Below, piece after piece: positions 7,153 to 17,179 of a DNA stretch of 64,000 bases. The position numbers and the translations under genes were made by a program. The notes beneath the pieces are model-generated. The model was not told the origin of the DNA. It worked only from the letters and a program-made list of their open reading frames with translations, and made no database searches. This DNA comes from CAYQNU01 sp964419055 (lineage in GTDB: Bacteria; Bacteroidota; Bacteroidia; Flavobacteriales_D; Parvicellaceae), in assembly GCA_964419055.1 (NCBI GenBank), contig CAYQNU010000018.1:15106-79105 (forward strand). Reading direction: 5' to 3'. Every line of letters starts with the position of its first letter. The stretch's first letter is position 1.

Positions 7153-10100
7153 ATGTTAAGAAAAATTACTATTACACTGAGCTTGGCCTTCATTGCTTTG
7201 TTAAGTTATTCGCAAGCAACCATTATTGGAAAGGTGATAGATGACAAAGGTGAACCAGTTCCTTTTGCTAACGTTGTGATTAAACAAAATGGATTAGTGA
7301 AAACGGGTGCTTCTACCGATTTTGATGGAGAGTTTAAAATTTCCAACTTAGATGGGGGTACTTACGATGTTGAAGTATCTTATGTAGGATTTAATCCCTA
7401 TAAACTAGAAGGAGTAAAAGTTTCCAGCGGTAAAGTTTTACCATTAGCTACTATTAAATTGAGTGTTGCTGATGAATTACCCGTAGTGGAAGTTGTTGCT
7501 TATAAGGTGCCATTGATTGATAAAGATGCGGGTGCATCTGGGGGAACCGTTACACGTGAAGACATTGCTCGTATGCCAGGTCGTTCTGCTGCTTCTATTG
7601 CTGCAACCGTTGGAGGTGTGCAATCAGATGCAAATGGTAATATTACCTCCGTTAGAGGTTCACGTGATGATGCGTCATATTATTTTATTGATGGTATTAA
7701 GGTAAGGGGTTCTTCATCATTACCAAAATCAGCTATTGAAGAGGTTTCTGTAATGACAGGAGGGTTACCTGCAAACTATGGTGATGCAACAGGTGGTATT
7801 ATATCTATTACAACAAGAGGTGCTTCTCGTCAATATTTTGGAGGATTTGAATACGTAACTTCAGGTTTTAAAGTTGGTGACAATAAAGTAGTTGGATTAG
7901 ATCGTTTTGGTTTTAACTTATTAGAAGGGGTTATTTCTGGTCCTTTATTGTCTAAAAAAGACAGTACAGGTAAAAAGGGAGATCCTATTTTAGGTTTTTT
8001 CGTTTCGGGTAACTTTACTCACCAAGTAGATCCAAGACCTTTTGCAATTGATCAATATCGTTTGAAACCAGAAGTAAGAGATGCTTTGTTAGATCCTGAA
8101 GTATTAGGTCCGCTTAGAATTGCACCAGGTGGTGTAGGTACTTTGTATAACTCTGATTTCTTAACACCAGATGATTTTGAGAAAGTGAAATTCAGACAAA
8201 ACGTTGCTTCTACAGCGGTATCTTTAGCAGGTAAAATTGATGTTAATGCTGGACCAACCATGAATTTAACTTTTGGTGGATCGGGTAACTTTAATAGAAG
8301 AAATGTATCTGATGATGGTGCTGGAACTGGTAGTTCAAATCTTAACAATGCTCTAATGAACTATACCAATAACCCATTGGTTACTGATTTTGATTGGAGA
8401 GTTTATGGTAAATTTACTCAACGTTTTCAATCTCAACAAGAAGGAGATAAAAAAGGAAAAGGAGTAAGTAATGCCTATTATACCATTATGGTTGATTACT
8501 CTAAAGGTTATCAAAATTCTGAAAATGAAACACATAAGGACAATATTTTTAATTATGGGTATGTAGGAAAATTCGAAACTGAATTGATTCCTTCCTATGA
8601 GTTTAGAGATTACGATGGAAATGGAACAGTTGATCGTGTACATAATGGATTTCAAGAGGTTGAAGTTACTTTTACACCTTCTGACGTTAATCAAGAATTA
8701 GCCTCGGTTACCAATCATTATTATCAATTATTTGAAGATAATCCAATTGGGAATTATGAAAACTTAAATCAAATTATAAACGGTGGTGCATTGATTAACG
8801 GTGGTAGACCAAGAGACACATACAATTTATGGAGAAATTTGGGTTACACTTATAATGGTTACGCAAAATCAGATAACTCACAATTTCGTGTTACAGCAAT
8901 AGGATCTGCTGATATAGGTGACCATGCTATTTCATTAGGTTTTGAGTTTGAGCAACGTACTGATAGAAGTTTTAGTGCCTCACCTGTAGGTTTATGGACA
9001 CAAATGAGACAATTAGCAAATAACCACATCAGTGAGTTAGATGAAAGTAAAGTGAATTTAGAGACATTTGGTTCTTTCTTCTCATACACCTTTGAGCGTT
9101 TGAATGCTGCACCAGGTGAATTCAGTGGAGATGACGCCCAAGCATTTTTTGATTACAATTTACGTCAAGCTTTGGGGTATGACACAGATGGAACTGCTTT
9201 CATCGATTTAGATGCATTAGATCCTAATTTATTCACGTTGAGTATGTTTAGTGCTGATGAGTTATTGAATAATGGTCAACAATTTGTTTCTTATTATGGT
9301 TACGACCATACGGGTAAAAAATTATCTGGAAAGCCTAGTTTTGATGATTTCTTTACCAAGAAAGATGAGTTTGGAAACTTTACTCGTCAAGTTGGAGCGT
9401 TTGAACCAATCTATATAGCTGGTTACATTATGGATAAATTTGCATTCAACGATTTAATTTTCAACGTTGGTGTACGTGTAGACAGATTTGATGCGAATCA
9501 ACAAGTATTGAAAGATAGATTCTTATTATATCCAGCAAGAACTATTGGAGAAGTGAGCCAAATTGGAGGAAACGACATTTCACATCCAACCAGTTTACCA
9601 TCCGATGCTGTGGTTTATGTAAATGATATTAATGACCCCACAGCTGTAAGTGGTTACCGTGTGGGTAGTGTATGGTATAACTCTCTAGGACAAGAAATAG
9701 CTGATCCAACTACTATATATGCTGCTTCGGGAATTGCGCCTTATTTAGCTGAAGGAGTAGATCCAAATAAACCTATTTCTTCTGAAGTGTTTAGAGATTA
9801 CAAACCACAAATAAACGTAATGCCTCGTGTTGCTTTCTCTTTCCCAATATCAGACGAAGCGTTGTTCTTTGCTCACTATGATGTATTGACTAAAAGACCA
9901 ACTACTGGAAATCGTTTAGATCCATTTGATTATTTCTATATGAGAAATAGAAATGAGATAATCAACAATCCTGATTTACGTCCAGAAAAAACAATTGATT
10001 ATGAGTTAGGATTTCAACAAGTATTAACGAAAAAATCATCATTGAAAATATCAGGATTTTACAGAGAACAACGTGATCAAGTTACTTTGATAAATACTTT

Positions 10101-10866
10101 AGGAGCTTATCCTGTTACATACAGAACTTGGGGTAACATCGATTTTGGTACTATTAAAGGTCTTACTTTGGCATACGATTTAAGAAGATCAGGTAACATT
10201 TCGTTAAGAGCTTCCTATACCTTACAGTTTGCTGAAGGTACAGGTTCTGAACCATCTGCTTCACAAGGATTAATTAATTCAGGTCAACCTAACTTACGTA
10301 CTATTTTCCCTTATTCTTATGACCAACGTCATCAAATGACTTTGGCAATGGATTACCGTTATGGTGAAGGAAAAGATTACAATGGACCTGTAGTTGGAGG
10401 AAAACAAATCCTTAAAAATATGGGAGCGAATTTAACAGCCAACTTTGCTTCGGGAACTCCTTACAGTGCTCAAGAAAACATATTGCCTGGAGCTACAATT
10501 TCGACTAGTTCAGGTATATTGGATGGAACTGTTAACGGTTCTAGAAAACCTTGGAATTTTAGAGCAGATTTGCAAATAGATAGAAACATCATTTTGAAAT
10601 TTGGTGAAGAAAAGAAAAAATCTGCTAACTTAAACGTTTATCTTTTAGTGAGCAATTTATTCAATACTCGTAACATATTAAACGTTTATCGTGCAACTGG
10701 AAACTCAAATGATGATGGTTATTTGAATGCTGCTGAATGGCAAAATCAAATCAACAGTCAAAATGATGTGGACACTTACCGATATTATTACGCTATGAAA
10801 ATGGACAGTCCTTTTAACTATGGAATTCCAAGAACAATCAGGTTAGGTGTTAAACTTGATTTTTAA
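7153..10866 (+). CDS. TonB-dependent outer-membrane receptor with N-terminal regulatory-like domain
   Basis: 1237 residues. Signal peptide ends near SYSQA (about 21). Residues 22-105 form a carboxypeptidase regulatory-like domain (VIDDKGEPVPFANVVI). The plug spans about 125-235 (GGTVTREDIARMPGR, VRGSRDDASYYFIDG, GGLPANYGDATGGIISIT). The rest is a 22-strand-type barrel rich in aromatic alternation, ending in the C-terminal aromatic strand IRLGVKLDF. SusC-specific neighbours (SusD) are absent; instead a T9SS cargo and a PorV-like gene follow at 24 and 41 bases, strongly suggesting one operon. Such an arrangement suggests a receptor that works with a secreted surface protein rather than a glycan importer (inference). 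Transported substrate unknown. Confidence 0.9.
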   Translation: MLRKITITLSLAFIALLSYSQATIIGKVIDDKGEPVPFANVVIKQNGLVKTGASTDFDGEFKISNLDGGTYDVEVSYVGFNPYKLEGVKVSSGKVLPLATIKLSVADELPVVEVVAYKVPLIDKDAGASGGTVTREDIARMPGRSAASIAATVGGVQSDANGNITSVRGSRDDASYYFIDGIKVRGSSSLPKSAIEEVSVMTGGLPANYGDATGGIISITTRGASRQYFGGFEYVTSGFKVGDNKVVGLDRFGFNLLEGVISGPLLSKKDSTGKKGDPILGFFVSGNFTHQVDPRPFAIDQYRLKPEVRDALLDPEVLGPLRIAPGGVGTLYNSDFLTPDDFEKVKFRQNVASTAVSLAGKIDVNAGPTMNLTFGGSGNFNRRNVSDDGAGTGSSNLNNALMNYTNNPLVTDFDWRVYGKFTQRFQSQQEGDKKGKGVSNAYYTIMVDYSKGYQNSENETHKDNIFNYGYVGKFETELIPSYEFRDYDGNGTVDRVHNGFQEVEVTFTPSDVNQELASVTNHYYQLFEDNPIGNYENLNQIINGGALINGGRPRDTYNLWRNLGYTYNGYAKSDNSQFRVTAIGSADIGDHAISLGFEFEQRTDRSFSASPVGLWTQMRQLANNHISELDESKVNLETFGSFFSYTFERLNAAPGEFSGDDAQAFFDYNLRQALGYDTDGTAFIDLDALDPNLFTLSMFSADELLNNGQQFVSYYGYDHTGKKLSGKPSFDDFFTKKDEFGNFTRQVGAFEPIYIAGYIMDKFAFNDLIFNVGVRVDRFDANQQVLKDRFLLYPARTIGEVSQIGGNDISHPTSLPSDAVVYVNDINDPTAVSGYRVGSVWYNSLGQEIADPTTIYAASGIAPYLAEGVDPNKPISSEVFRDYKPQINVMPRVAFSFPISDEALFFAHYDVLTKRPTTGNRLDPFDYFYMRNRNEIINNPDLRPEKTIDYELGFQQVLTKKSSLKISGFYREQRDQVTLINTLGAYPVTYRTWGNIDFGTIKGLTLAYDLRRSGNISLRASYTLQFAEGTGSEPSASQGLINSGQPNLRTIFPYSYDQRHQMTLAMDYRYGEGKDYNGPVVGGKQILKNMGANLTANFASGTPYSAQENILPGATISTSSGILDGTVNGSRKPWNFRADLQIDRNIILKFGEEKKKSANLNVYLLVSNLFNTRNILNVYRATGNSNDDGYLNAAEWQNQINSQNDVDTYRYYYAMKMDSPFNYGIPRTIRLGVKLDF

Positions 10867-10890
10867 TTAACTAATTAATAAATTAGCATT

Positions 10891-13800
10891 ATGAAAAAGA
10901 TTTATACAGCAATAGTGGGGTTATTTCTGGTGAGCCAGTCCCAAGCTATGTACATTCCTACAAAACAAGGAGTGAACTCAAAACCGATTGTCAACAGTTC
11001 TTTGCAAAACAAAGCGGCTAACTGTGCTGCTTCAGTGGGATTGAGATATTTAGAGCAAAATAACGTAAGAGCCTTAATTGAAACAGGTGGAAGTATGTGG
11101 CAAGATCGCGCTAGAAGTGTGGCCGCATATGAAGTTCCAGCTGGGTCTGGTGAAACGGTAATTTATTCTGGAGCCCTATGGATGGGAGGTACCGATGTTA
11201 ACAACCAGTTGAAATTTGCTGGTTTGACCTTCCGTCAAGGAAATGACTTCTGGACAGGACCATTAACAGTAATTCCAGGGACAGGAAATATCAATATTGG
11301 GACAAAAGATTACGGTCCGGCAGAAATTGAGCCAGATGTTTGCGCGCAATATGATAAATTCTATTATATTACTAAACAAGAGGTATCTCAATTTAATGCT
11401 TGGTATAGCTGTAATCAGGATCCAGATTGTGCTCCAACCAGTTCTACACAATTCCCAAATTATGCTATTCCAAATAGCATTTTGAATTGGCCAGCTCACG
11501 GTGACATCTCTCGTTTTCAAGATTTTTATTTAGCTCCTTTTTATGATAGAGATGGTGATGGAATTTATAATCCAACCAATGGTGACTACCCTTGGTATGA
11601 TTTGAATAATGAGGTTGATTGTAGAACCAATCGTCAAGTAACATTATTTGGAGATTACACTATGTGGTGGGTATTTAACGATAAAGGAAACATACATACA
11701 GAAACAAACGGAGATCCAATTGGTATGGAGATCAGAGCTCAAGCATTTGCTTTTGCTACCAATGATGAGATTAACAACATGACTTTCTACAACTATGAAA
11801 TGATCAACAGATCTACTCAACGTTTACAAAATACGTATTTTGCAGTTTGGGTCGATTCAGATTTAGGTTGTTCACAAGATGATTACGCAGGTTGTGATGT
11901 TTCGAGAGGAGTGGGGTACACATATAACGGAGATAACTTCGATGAATCTTGTAATGGTCAAAGTTTAGGTGCTAATCCTCCAGCTATTGGTGTCGATTTC
12001 TTTGAGGGACCTTATCAAGATAACGATGGATTAGATAACCCACTTACAACGGATGTTGCTATCGCTATTGCTCAAAAAGGTATTCCATATAAAGGATTAG
12101 GTATTGGTTACGGAGATGGTGTTTTAGATAATGAGCGTTTAGGTATGAAAAGATTTACTTACTTCTCTTTGGCTGGGTCAAATGCTCAAACCGATCCAGG
12201 ATCAGCTGTACAATACTATAATTATATGAGAGGTTTTTGGAAAGATGCTACTCCTTTTTACTGGGGAGGAACAGGTTACCAAGGTTCACCAGGTGTTACT
12301 ACTACTTTAACAAACTATTGTTTTCCAGCTGATTCAGATCCATTGTTTTGGAGTACAAATGGTCAAGTGGTAAGTCCTTCTAATTGGAGTGAGATTCAAG
12401 GTGGTAACCCAGCTGGTGATAGACGATTCGTTCAAGCTGCTGGTCCGTTTACTTTGGAACCAGGTGCTTTGAATAACATTACTGTAGGGGTAGTTTATGG
12501 ACGTGATTTAGCTGGAGATAACTTTACATCAGTAGATAAAATGTTAAAAGCGGATGACAAAGCTCAAGCTTTATTTGACAACTGTTTCCAATTGTTTGAA
12601 GGTCCATGGGCACCAGAATTAACTATCCAAGAATTAGATAGAGAGTTAATCTTATATATTTCTAATCCAAAAGGAAGCAATAACTACAGAGATTCTAATG
12701 AAGATTACCGTGTAAAAAATCCAATTATTGAGGCATTAGATCCAACTTACGATCCTTTCTATACATTCCAAGGGTATCAAATTTACCAAGTTAAAAATGG
12801 TGATGTTGGTCCAGACGAAGTTACTGATATTAGTAAAGCTAGATTAGTGGCTCAATGTGACATTAAAGATGGTAATGATAAATTAGTAAACTGGATTTAT
12901 GACGAATCAGTTGAAGCTGCAGTTCCTACTTTAATGGTAGACGGTGCTGATGAAGGTATCAAACACAGTTTTAGAATTACGGAAGATAAATTTGCAAGTG
13001 GTAACACGCGATTAATTAACCATAAAAATTATCACTATATTGCTATTGCTTATGGCTTTAATGAATATTTACCTTATGATCCATTCACAACACCAGAGGG
13101 ACAACAAGTTCCTTATGTATCCGGTGGTAAATCAGGTACAGGAGGTAACATTGAAAGCGTATCTGGTATACCTCATATTGTAAATCCAGAAGTTGGTGGT
13201 ACAGTTCAAATGGCTGAATATGGTTATGGTCCAAAAATCACCCGTGTAGAAGGTGCAGGTAATGGAGGTAATTTCCTTGATTTAACACCTGAATCAGAGT
13301 TAGATATTGTAAGAAACATTGCTCCAAAACGCGTTACCTATGACAATGCAAAAGGCCCAATTAATGTAAAAGTAATTGACCCGTTGAATGTTGTAAACGG
13401 TACTTATGAGGTGTGGTTCGTAAGAGATAATTCTCCAGCTCCGGTTTCAGTTAACTTAGGGGATGCAAATTCTTATGGGTATAATCAAGGAACTTGGACA
13501 ATTGTGAGATCTTACCAAGGACAAACGGATACAATTCATTCTGAAAGAACTATAGCTGTAGGTAATGAACAATTAATTCCAGAATGGGGTATTTCAGTTC
13601 AAATTGAGCAATATCAACATGAACCAAAAGGAAATCCTTCTTTTACTTTCCCACGAAATACTGAGCTTATATCTTCTGAATATTTCTATTCAGGCTCGAA
13701 CCAATGGTTATCGGGTGTTTCTGATGAAGACGGTGGTACAGGCTACAATTGGATTCGTTCGGGAACAGCTAATGAGGATGCAACAGCAAATACTCCAATT

Positions 13801-15084
13801 TGTAATGATGCAGCATTCTTTAATGATGTAGTTGGTTGGGATGATCAACAAGTATTCGAAAGCGTTTTAGACGGTACTTGGGCTCCGTATAAATTAGTAG
13901 GTGCGGGTGAATGTTATAATATGCCATTATCAGAAGGATTAAGAACCACAAGGGGTACATTGGGATTATGGGAAGCGCACAGTGTCGATATTGTGATTAC
14001 TCGTGATCGTTCTAAATGGACAAGATGTGTGGTATTGGAAACACAAGATCAAAAAATACTTTCATGGGATGGTAATACCGATAAATTAAGAGTTAAAAAA
14101 ATGCCATCTAAAGATAAAAATGGGGTATCGTTTTCTGGAACGGGTTCAAGTACAAATGAAAATGATGCCAACTTTATGTCTGCAACTGGTATGAGCTGGT
14201 TCCCTGGTTATGCTATTGATTTAGAGACAGGTGAGCGTTTGAACATAGCTTTTGGAGAAGATTCTTGGTTAGGAAATGAAAACGGCAAGGATATGTTGTT
14301 TAATCCAACCAGTCGTATAGAAGATGTAAACGGTACAGAAACTTTCGGAGGTAAACATTTTGTATATGTTTTTAGAAACAGCAAAACTGAAGGAAGTGTT
14401 GCTACAGCTAATGATAGAATGGGAGTTTATGATAATGGTCAATTTTTAATAGATAAATTGATTACTCCAGCATCAGTAAGCAACACGCAACTTTCCGATA
14501 TATTTAAATCTTGTATGTGGGTAGGTGCTCCAACCTTGTCTGAAACGGCTGTTGGTCCAACAAGTTCTGATCCTTATTCATATATTGAATCTGATGTCAA
14601 GTTGAAAATTAGAGTTAAGCACCAATACAGAAGACACAATACGGAGTTTATAAATGGTGACTGGAGAAATGATCAAACTTTGAGCAGAAACAATTGGTAT
14701 AATTTATACGAATTTAGTATGGAGGATATTGCTACAGTAACTAATGATTTAACTATGGCAGACAGTGCTTTAGCTTTAATTAATGTAGTTCCTAATCCTT
14801 ACTATGCCTATTCTAATTATGAATTTAATCGATTAGAAAACATTGTGAAAATTGTTAATTTACCTGATCAATGTGAGATAAAAATTTACAACACACAAGG
14901 TACTTTAATTAGAACGTTTAAAAAAGATAGTCCAGTTACATCTGTAGATTGGGATCTTAAAAACTACGTAGGTATTCCAATTGCAAGTGGTATGTACATT
15001 ATTCACGTGGATGTACCTGGTGTGGGTGAACGAATTCTTAAATGGATGGGTGTTGTTAGACCTCCAGATTTAACAAACTTTTAA
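10891..15084 (+). CDS. Large T9SS type A-like secreted surface protein
   Basis: 1397 residues with signal peptide (MKKIYTAIVGLFLVSQSQA). The body is soluble, rich in Asn, Gly, Trp and Tyr and Asp-rich loops such as DRDGDGIYNP near residue 215 that look like Ca-binding turns. The last 100 residues from about 1298 form a T9SS sorting domain: VVPNPYYAYSNYE, then KIYNTQGTLIRTF, IASGMYIIHVDVPGVGE and a C-terminal KWMGVVRPPDL. The same C-terminal motif combination is known to me from many large Bacteroidota proteins encoded beside TonB receptors and PorV-like proteins. Exported by Sec, then across the outer membrane by T9SS. No enzymatic motif recognised. It sits between the receptor and the PorV-like gene, so the three are likely co-expressed. 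Confidence 0.85.
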   Translation: MKKIYTAIVGLFLVSQSQAMYIPTKQGVNSKPIVNSSLQNKAANCAASVGLRYLEQNNVRALIETGGSMWQDRARSVAAYEVPAGSGETVIYSGALWMGGTDVNNQLKFAGLTFRQGNDFWTGPLTVIPGTGNINIGTKDYGPAEIEPDVCAQYDKFYYITKQEVSQFNAWYSCNQDPDCAPTSSTQFPNYAIPNSILNWPAHGDISRFQDFYLAPFYDRDGDGIYNPTNGDYPWYDLNNEVDCRTNRQVTLFGDYTMWWVFNDKGNIHTETNGDPIGMEIRAQAFAFATNDEINNMTFYNYEMINRSTQRLQNTYFAVWVDSDLGCSQDDYAGCDVSRGVGYTYNGDNFDESCNGQSLGANPPAIGVDFFEGPYQDNDGLDNPLTTDVAIAIAQKGIPYKGLGIGYGDGVLDNERLGMKRFTYFSLAGSNAQTDPGSAVQYYNYMRGFWKDATPFYWGGTGYQGSPGVTTTLTNYCFPADSDPLFWSTNGQVVSPSNWSEIQGGNPAGDRRFVQAAGPFTLEPGALNNITVGVVYGRDLAGDNFTSVDKMLKADDKAQALFDNCFQLFEGPWAPELTIQELDRELILYISNPKGSNNYRDSNEDYRVKNPIIEALDPTYDPFYTFQGYQIYQVKNGDVGPDEVTDISKARLVAQCDIKDGNDKLVNWIYDESVEAAVPTLMVDGADEGIKHSFRITEDKFASGNTRLINHKNYHYIAIAYGFNEYLPYDPFTTPEGQQVPYVSGGKSGTGGNIESVSGIPHIVNPEVGGTVQMAEYGYGPKITRVEGAGNGGNFLDLTPESELDIVRNIAPKRVTYDNAKGPINVKVIDPLNVVNGTYEVWFVRDNSPAPVSVNLGDANSYGYNQGTWTIVRSYQGQTDTIHSERTIAVGNEQLIPEWGISVQIEQYQHEPKGNPSFTFPRNTELISSEYFYSGSNQWLSGVSDEDGGTGYNWIRSGTANEDATANTPICNDAAFFNDVVGWDDQQVFESVLDGTWAPYKLVGAGECYNMPLSEGLRTTRGTLGLWEAHSVDIVITRDRSKWTRCVVLETQDQKILSWDGNTDKLRVKKMPSKDKNGVSFSGTGSSTNENDANFMSATGMSWFPGYAIDLETGERLNIAFGEDSWLGNENGKDMLFNPTSRIEDVNGTETFGGKHFVYVFRNSKTEGSVATANDRMGVYDNGQFLIDKLITPASVSNTQLSDIFKSCMWVGAPTLSETAVGPTSSDPYSYIESDVKLKIRVKHQYRRHNTEFINGDWRNDQTLSRNNWYNLYEFSMEDIATVTNDLTMADSALALINVVPNPYYAYSNYEFNRLENIVKIVNLPDQCEIKIYNTQGTLIRTFKKDSPVTSVDWDLKNYVGIPIASGMYIIHVDVPGVGERILKWMGVVRPPDLTNF

Positions 15085-15125
15085 TCACATTAATCGATTA
15101 GCTATTTACATTAAAAGAAAAGTAT

Positions 15126-16202
15126 ATGAAATTTAATAAATCAATTATAACAGTTACATTATCGTCAGCATTGCTTCTAAGCAATGCTGATGTATACGCT
15201 GGAAATGAAGATCGTGCTGGTTCTGCTGGTGCGTCTGAATTAAACGTAAATCCTTGGGCCAGAAGTGGAGGTTGGGCAGATGCAGGTTTATCTAGTGTAA
15301 GAGGGATCGAAGCAGTGTTTATGAATGTTGCTGGTTTGGCCTATACTAAAGGAACTGAAATTTCTTTTGCTAGAACCAATTGGTTAGGAAGTGCAACAGG
15401 AATTGGAATGAATGGATTTGGTTTGGCTCAACGCGTTGGTGAAACAGGTGTAATAGGAATTTCCGTAATGGGAATGAATTATGGAGACATCCAAATTACT
15501 ACAACCGAGTTACCAGAAGGTGGAATCGGAAACTTTAGTCCTTCTTCATTTAACTTTGGTTTGGCTTATGCGAAACAGTTTTCACCTTCTATTTCTGGGG
15601 GGTTACAATTGAAAGTGATTTCTCAAAGCATTAGTAATGTGAAATCTCAAGGAGTAGCAATTGATGCTGGTATTCGTTATGTAACCGGTGAAAAAGAACA
15701 AATTAAATTTGCTATATCGCTGAAAAATGTAGGTCCGCCTATGAAATATGAAGGTGATGGATTGGCATTGGAAATGGTTAATTTTGCTACTGATTTACGT
15801 ATTACAGCTGTTCAAAGAGCTGCTTCTTATGAGTTGCCTTCGCAATTGTTAGTTGGTGGTTCTTATGATTTTTACATCAATGAATCACACTCATTAACAT
15901 TAGGAGGAACATTTGTGGCAAACTCATTCACAAGAGATCAATGGAGATTAGGTTTGGAATATAAATTGGCAAGTAAAAAAGCTGATTTTTATTTAAGAAC
16001 GGGATATGCTTACGAGTCAAATATTTTTAGTCAAGAAAACAGAGCAACTGCCATTACTGGATTTACTGGAGGATTATCTGTAGATTTTAATGCTGGTGAA
16101 TCAGGAACTAAAATCGGTTTAGACTACGGAGTTAGAACTTGTGCTTTAGGTGTTATACACACTGTTGGAGCTTCTATCAAATTAGCAGGAAAATCTGAAT
16201 AA
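15126..16202 (+). CDS. PorV/PorQ-family outer-membrane protein
   Basis: 358 residues, signal peptide ending near ADVYA (25). The mature start NEDRAGSAGASELNVNPWAR and the following SVRGIEAVFMNVAGLA are characteristic of the PorV/PorQ (DUF3308) branch of FadL-like barrels in Bacteroidota. PorV is the T9SS protein that receives sorting-domain cargo at the translocon; this copy lies directly after a T9SS cargo gene and is probably a dedicated paralogue rather than the housekeeping PorV, which would normally be near porU (inference). A terminator hairpin follows. Confidence 0.85.
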   Translation: MKFNKSIITVTLSSALLLSNADVYAGNEDRAGSAGASELNVNPWARSGGWADAGLSSVRGIEAVFMNVAGLAYTKGTEISFARTNWLGSATGIGMNGFGLAQRVGETGVIGISVMGMNYGDIQITTTELPEGGIGNFSPSSFNFGLAYAKQFSPSISGGLQLKVISQSISNVKSQGVAIDAGIRYVTGEKEQIKFAISLKNVGPPMKYEGDGLALEMVNFATDLRITAVQRAASYELPSQLLVGGSYDFYINESHSLTLGGTFVANSFTRDQWRLGLEYKLASKKADFYLRTGYAYESNIFSQENRATAITGFTGGLSVDFNAGESGTKIGLDYGVRTCALGVIHTVGASIKLAGKSE

Positions 16203-16219
16203 ATAGAATTATTTTTTTT

Positions 16220-16227
16220 TACTTTTG
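16220..16227 (+). promoter_or_regulatory. Possible -7 element for greA
   Basis: TACTTTTG matches TAnnTTTG 68 bases upstream of greA. The hairpin at 16238-16267 would then lie in the greA leader. No -33 TTTG seen. Confidence 0.3.
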
Positions 16228-16237
16228 TATTGTAGTG

Positions 16238-16267
16238 AAGAGAGTCCGTATTTGCGGATTCTCTTTC
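16238..16267 (+). terminator. Intrinsic terminator after the PorV-like gene
   Basis: AAGAGAGTCCG, loop TATTTG, CGGATTCTCTT (one G-U pair) followed by TT; ends the receptor-cargo-PorV operon. Confidence 0.7.
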
Positions 16268-16294
16268 TGCTTTATATGACCTAAACAATATGTT

Positions 16295-16768
16295 ATGACA
16301 AAGATCAATTATTTTACTGAAGAAGGTTTGGCAAAACTTAAAAATGAACTTAAAGAGTTGGAGACTGTTGAGCGTCCTCGTATTTCTCAACAAATAGCTG
16401 AAGCAAGAGATAAAGGAGATTTATCAGAGAACGCTGAATACGATGCAGCTAAAGAAGCGCAAGGCATGTTGGAAGTTAGAATTTCGAAATTGAAAGAACA
16501 ATTATCAAATGCCCGTGTAGTAGATGATTCTAATTTTGATACGACAAAAGTTTTGATTTTATCTAAAATAAAAATCAAAAATGTTAAAAATGGTGCTATC
16601 ATGGATTACACATTAGTGGCAGAAAGTGAAGCTAATTTAAAAGAACGTAAGATATCAGTAGACAGTCCGATAGGTAAAGGGCTTTTAGGTAAATCTGTTG
16701 GTGATGTCGCTCCTATTCAAACACCAGGGGGAATTATTGAATTTGAAGTAGTGGAAATTTCTAGATAG
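16295..16768 (+). CDS. greA: Transcription elongation factor GreA
   Basis: 157 residues, the normal length. N-terminal coiled coil with the acidic tip ARDKGDLSENAEYDAAKE near residues 37-55, whose Asp and Glu stimulate RNA polymerase backtracked-transcript cleavage; C-terminal FKBP-like globular domain with SPIGKGLLGKSVGD. Rescues stalled elongation complexes in the cytosol. Followed after five bases by a HIT-family gene, so probably bicistronic. Confidence 0.97.
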   Translation: MTKINYFTEEGLAKLKNELKELETVERPRISQQIAEARDKGDLSENAEYDAAKEAQGMLEVRISKLKEQLSNARVVDDSNFDTTKVLILSKIKIKNVKNGAIMDYTLVAESEANLKERKISVDSPIGKGLLGKSVGDVAPIQTPGGIIEFEVVEISR

Positions 16769-16773
16769 TTCTT

Positions 16774-17166
16774 ATGCAAGAGACTATTTTTACCAAAATT
16801 ATAAATGGTGTCATTCCTTGTTATAAAATAGCAGAGAATGACACTTTTTTTGCTTTTTTAGATATCAACCCCTTATCTTTAGGTCATACAATAGTAGTAC
16901 CAAAAAATCCTGTAGATTATTTTTTTGATATGTCAAATGGGGAACTTTCTGAAATTTTGATATTTTCAAAACAAATAGCTAAAAAAATTCAATCAGTCAC
17001 CAAGTGCGAACGCGTTGGATTAACAGTGATTGGTTTTGAAGTGCCTCATGCTCATTTGCATCTAATACCCATGAATTCTATGGTGGATATGGATTTTAGT
17101 AAAGATAAGCTAAAATTGACTCAAGAAGAATTTCTTCTGTTAGCTGAAAAGATAAGAAATGCCTAA
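16774..17166 (+). CDS. HIT family protein (histidine triad nucleotide hydrolase)
   Basis: 130 residues. HINT/Hit-type signature: IINGVIPCYKI at the N-terminus, FLDINPLSLGHTIVVPK, and the triad PHAHLHLIP with His92, His94 and His96. Expected activity is hydrolysis of adenosine phosphoramidates or dinucleoside polyphosphates. Five bases after greA and likely co-transcribed, an arrangement common in Flavobacteriia. Ends 14 bases from the convergent lipoprotein gene. Confidence 0.93.
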   Translation: MQETIFTKIINGVIPCYKIAENDTFFAFLDINPLSLGHTIVVPKNPVDYFFDMSNGELSEILIFSKQIAKKIQSVTKCERVGLTVIGFEVPHAHLHLIPMNSMVDMDFSKDKLKLTQEEFLLLAEKIRNA

Positions 17167-17179
17167 CAATTCAATACTA

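Noticed and set aside
8353..8694. Minus-strand open frame inside the TonB receptor gene
   Set aside because: Shadow of a conserved receptor barrel; no family signature or start context.
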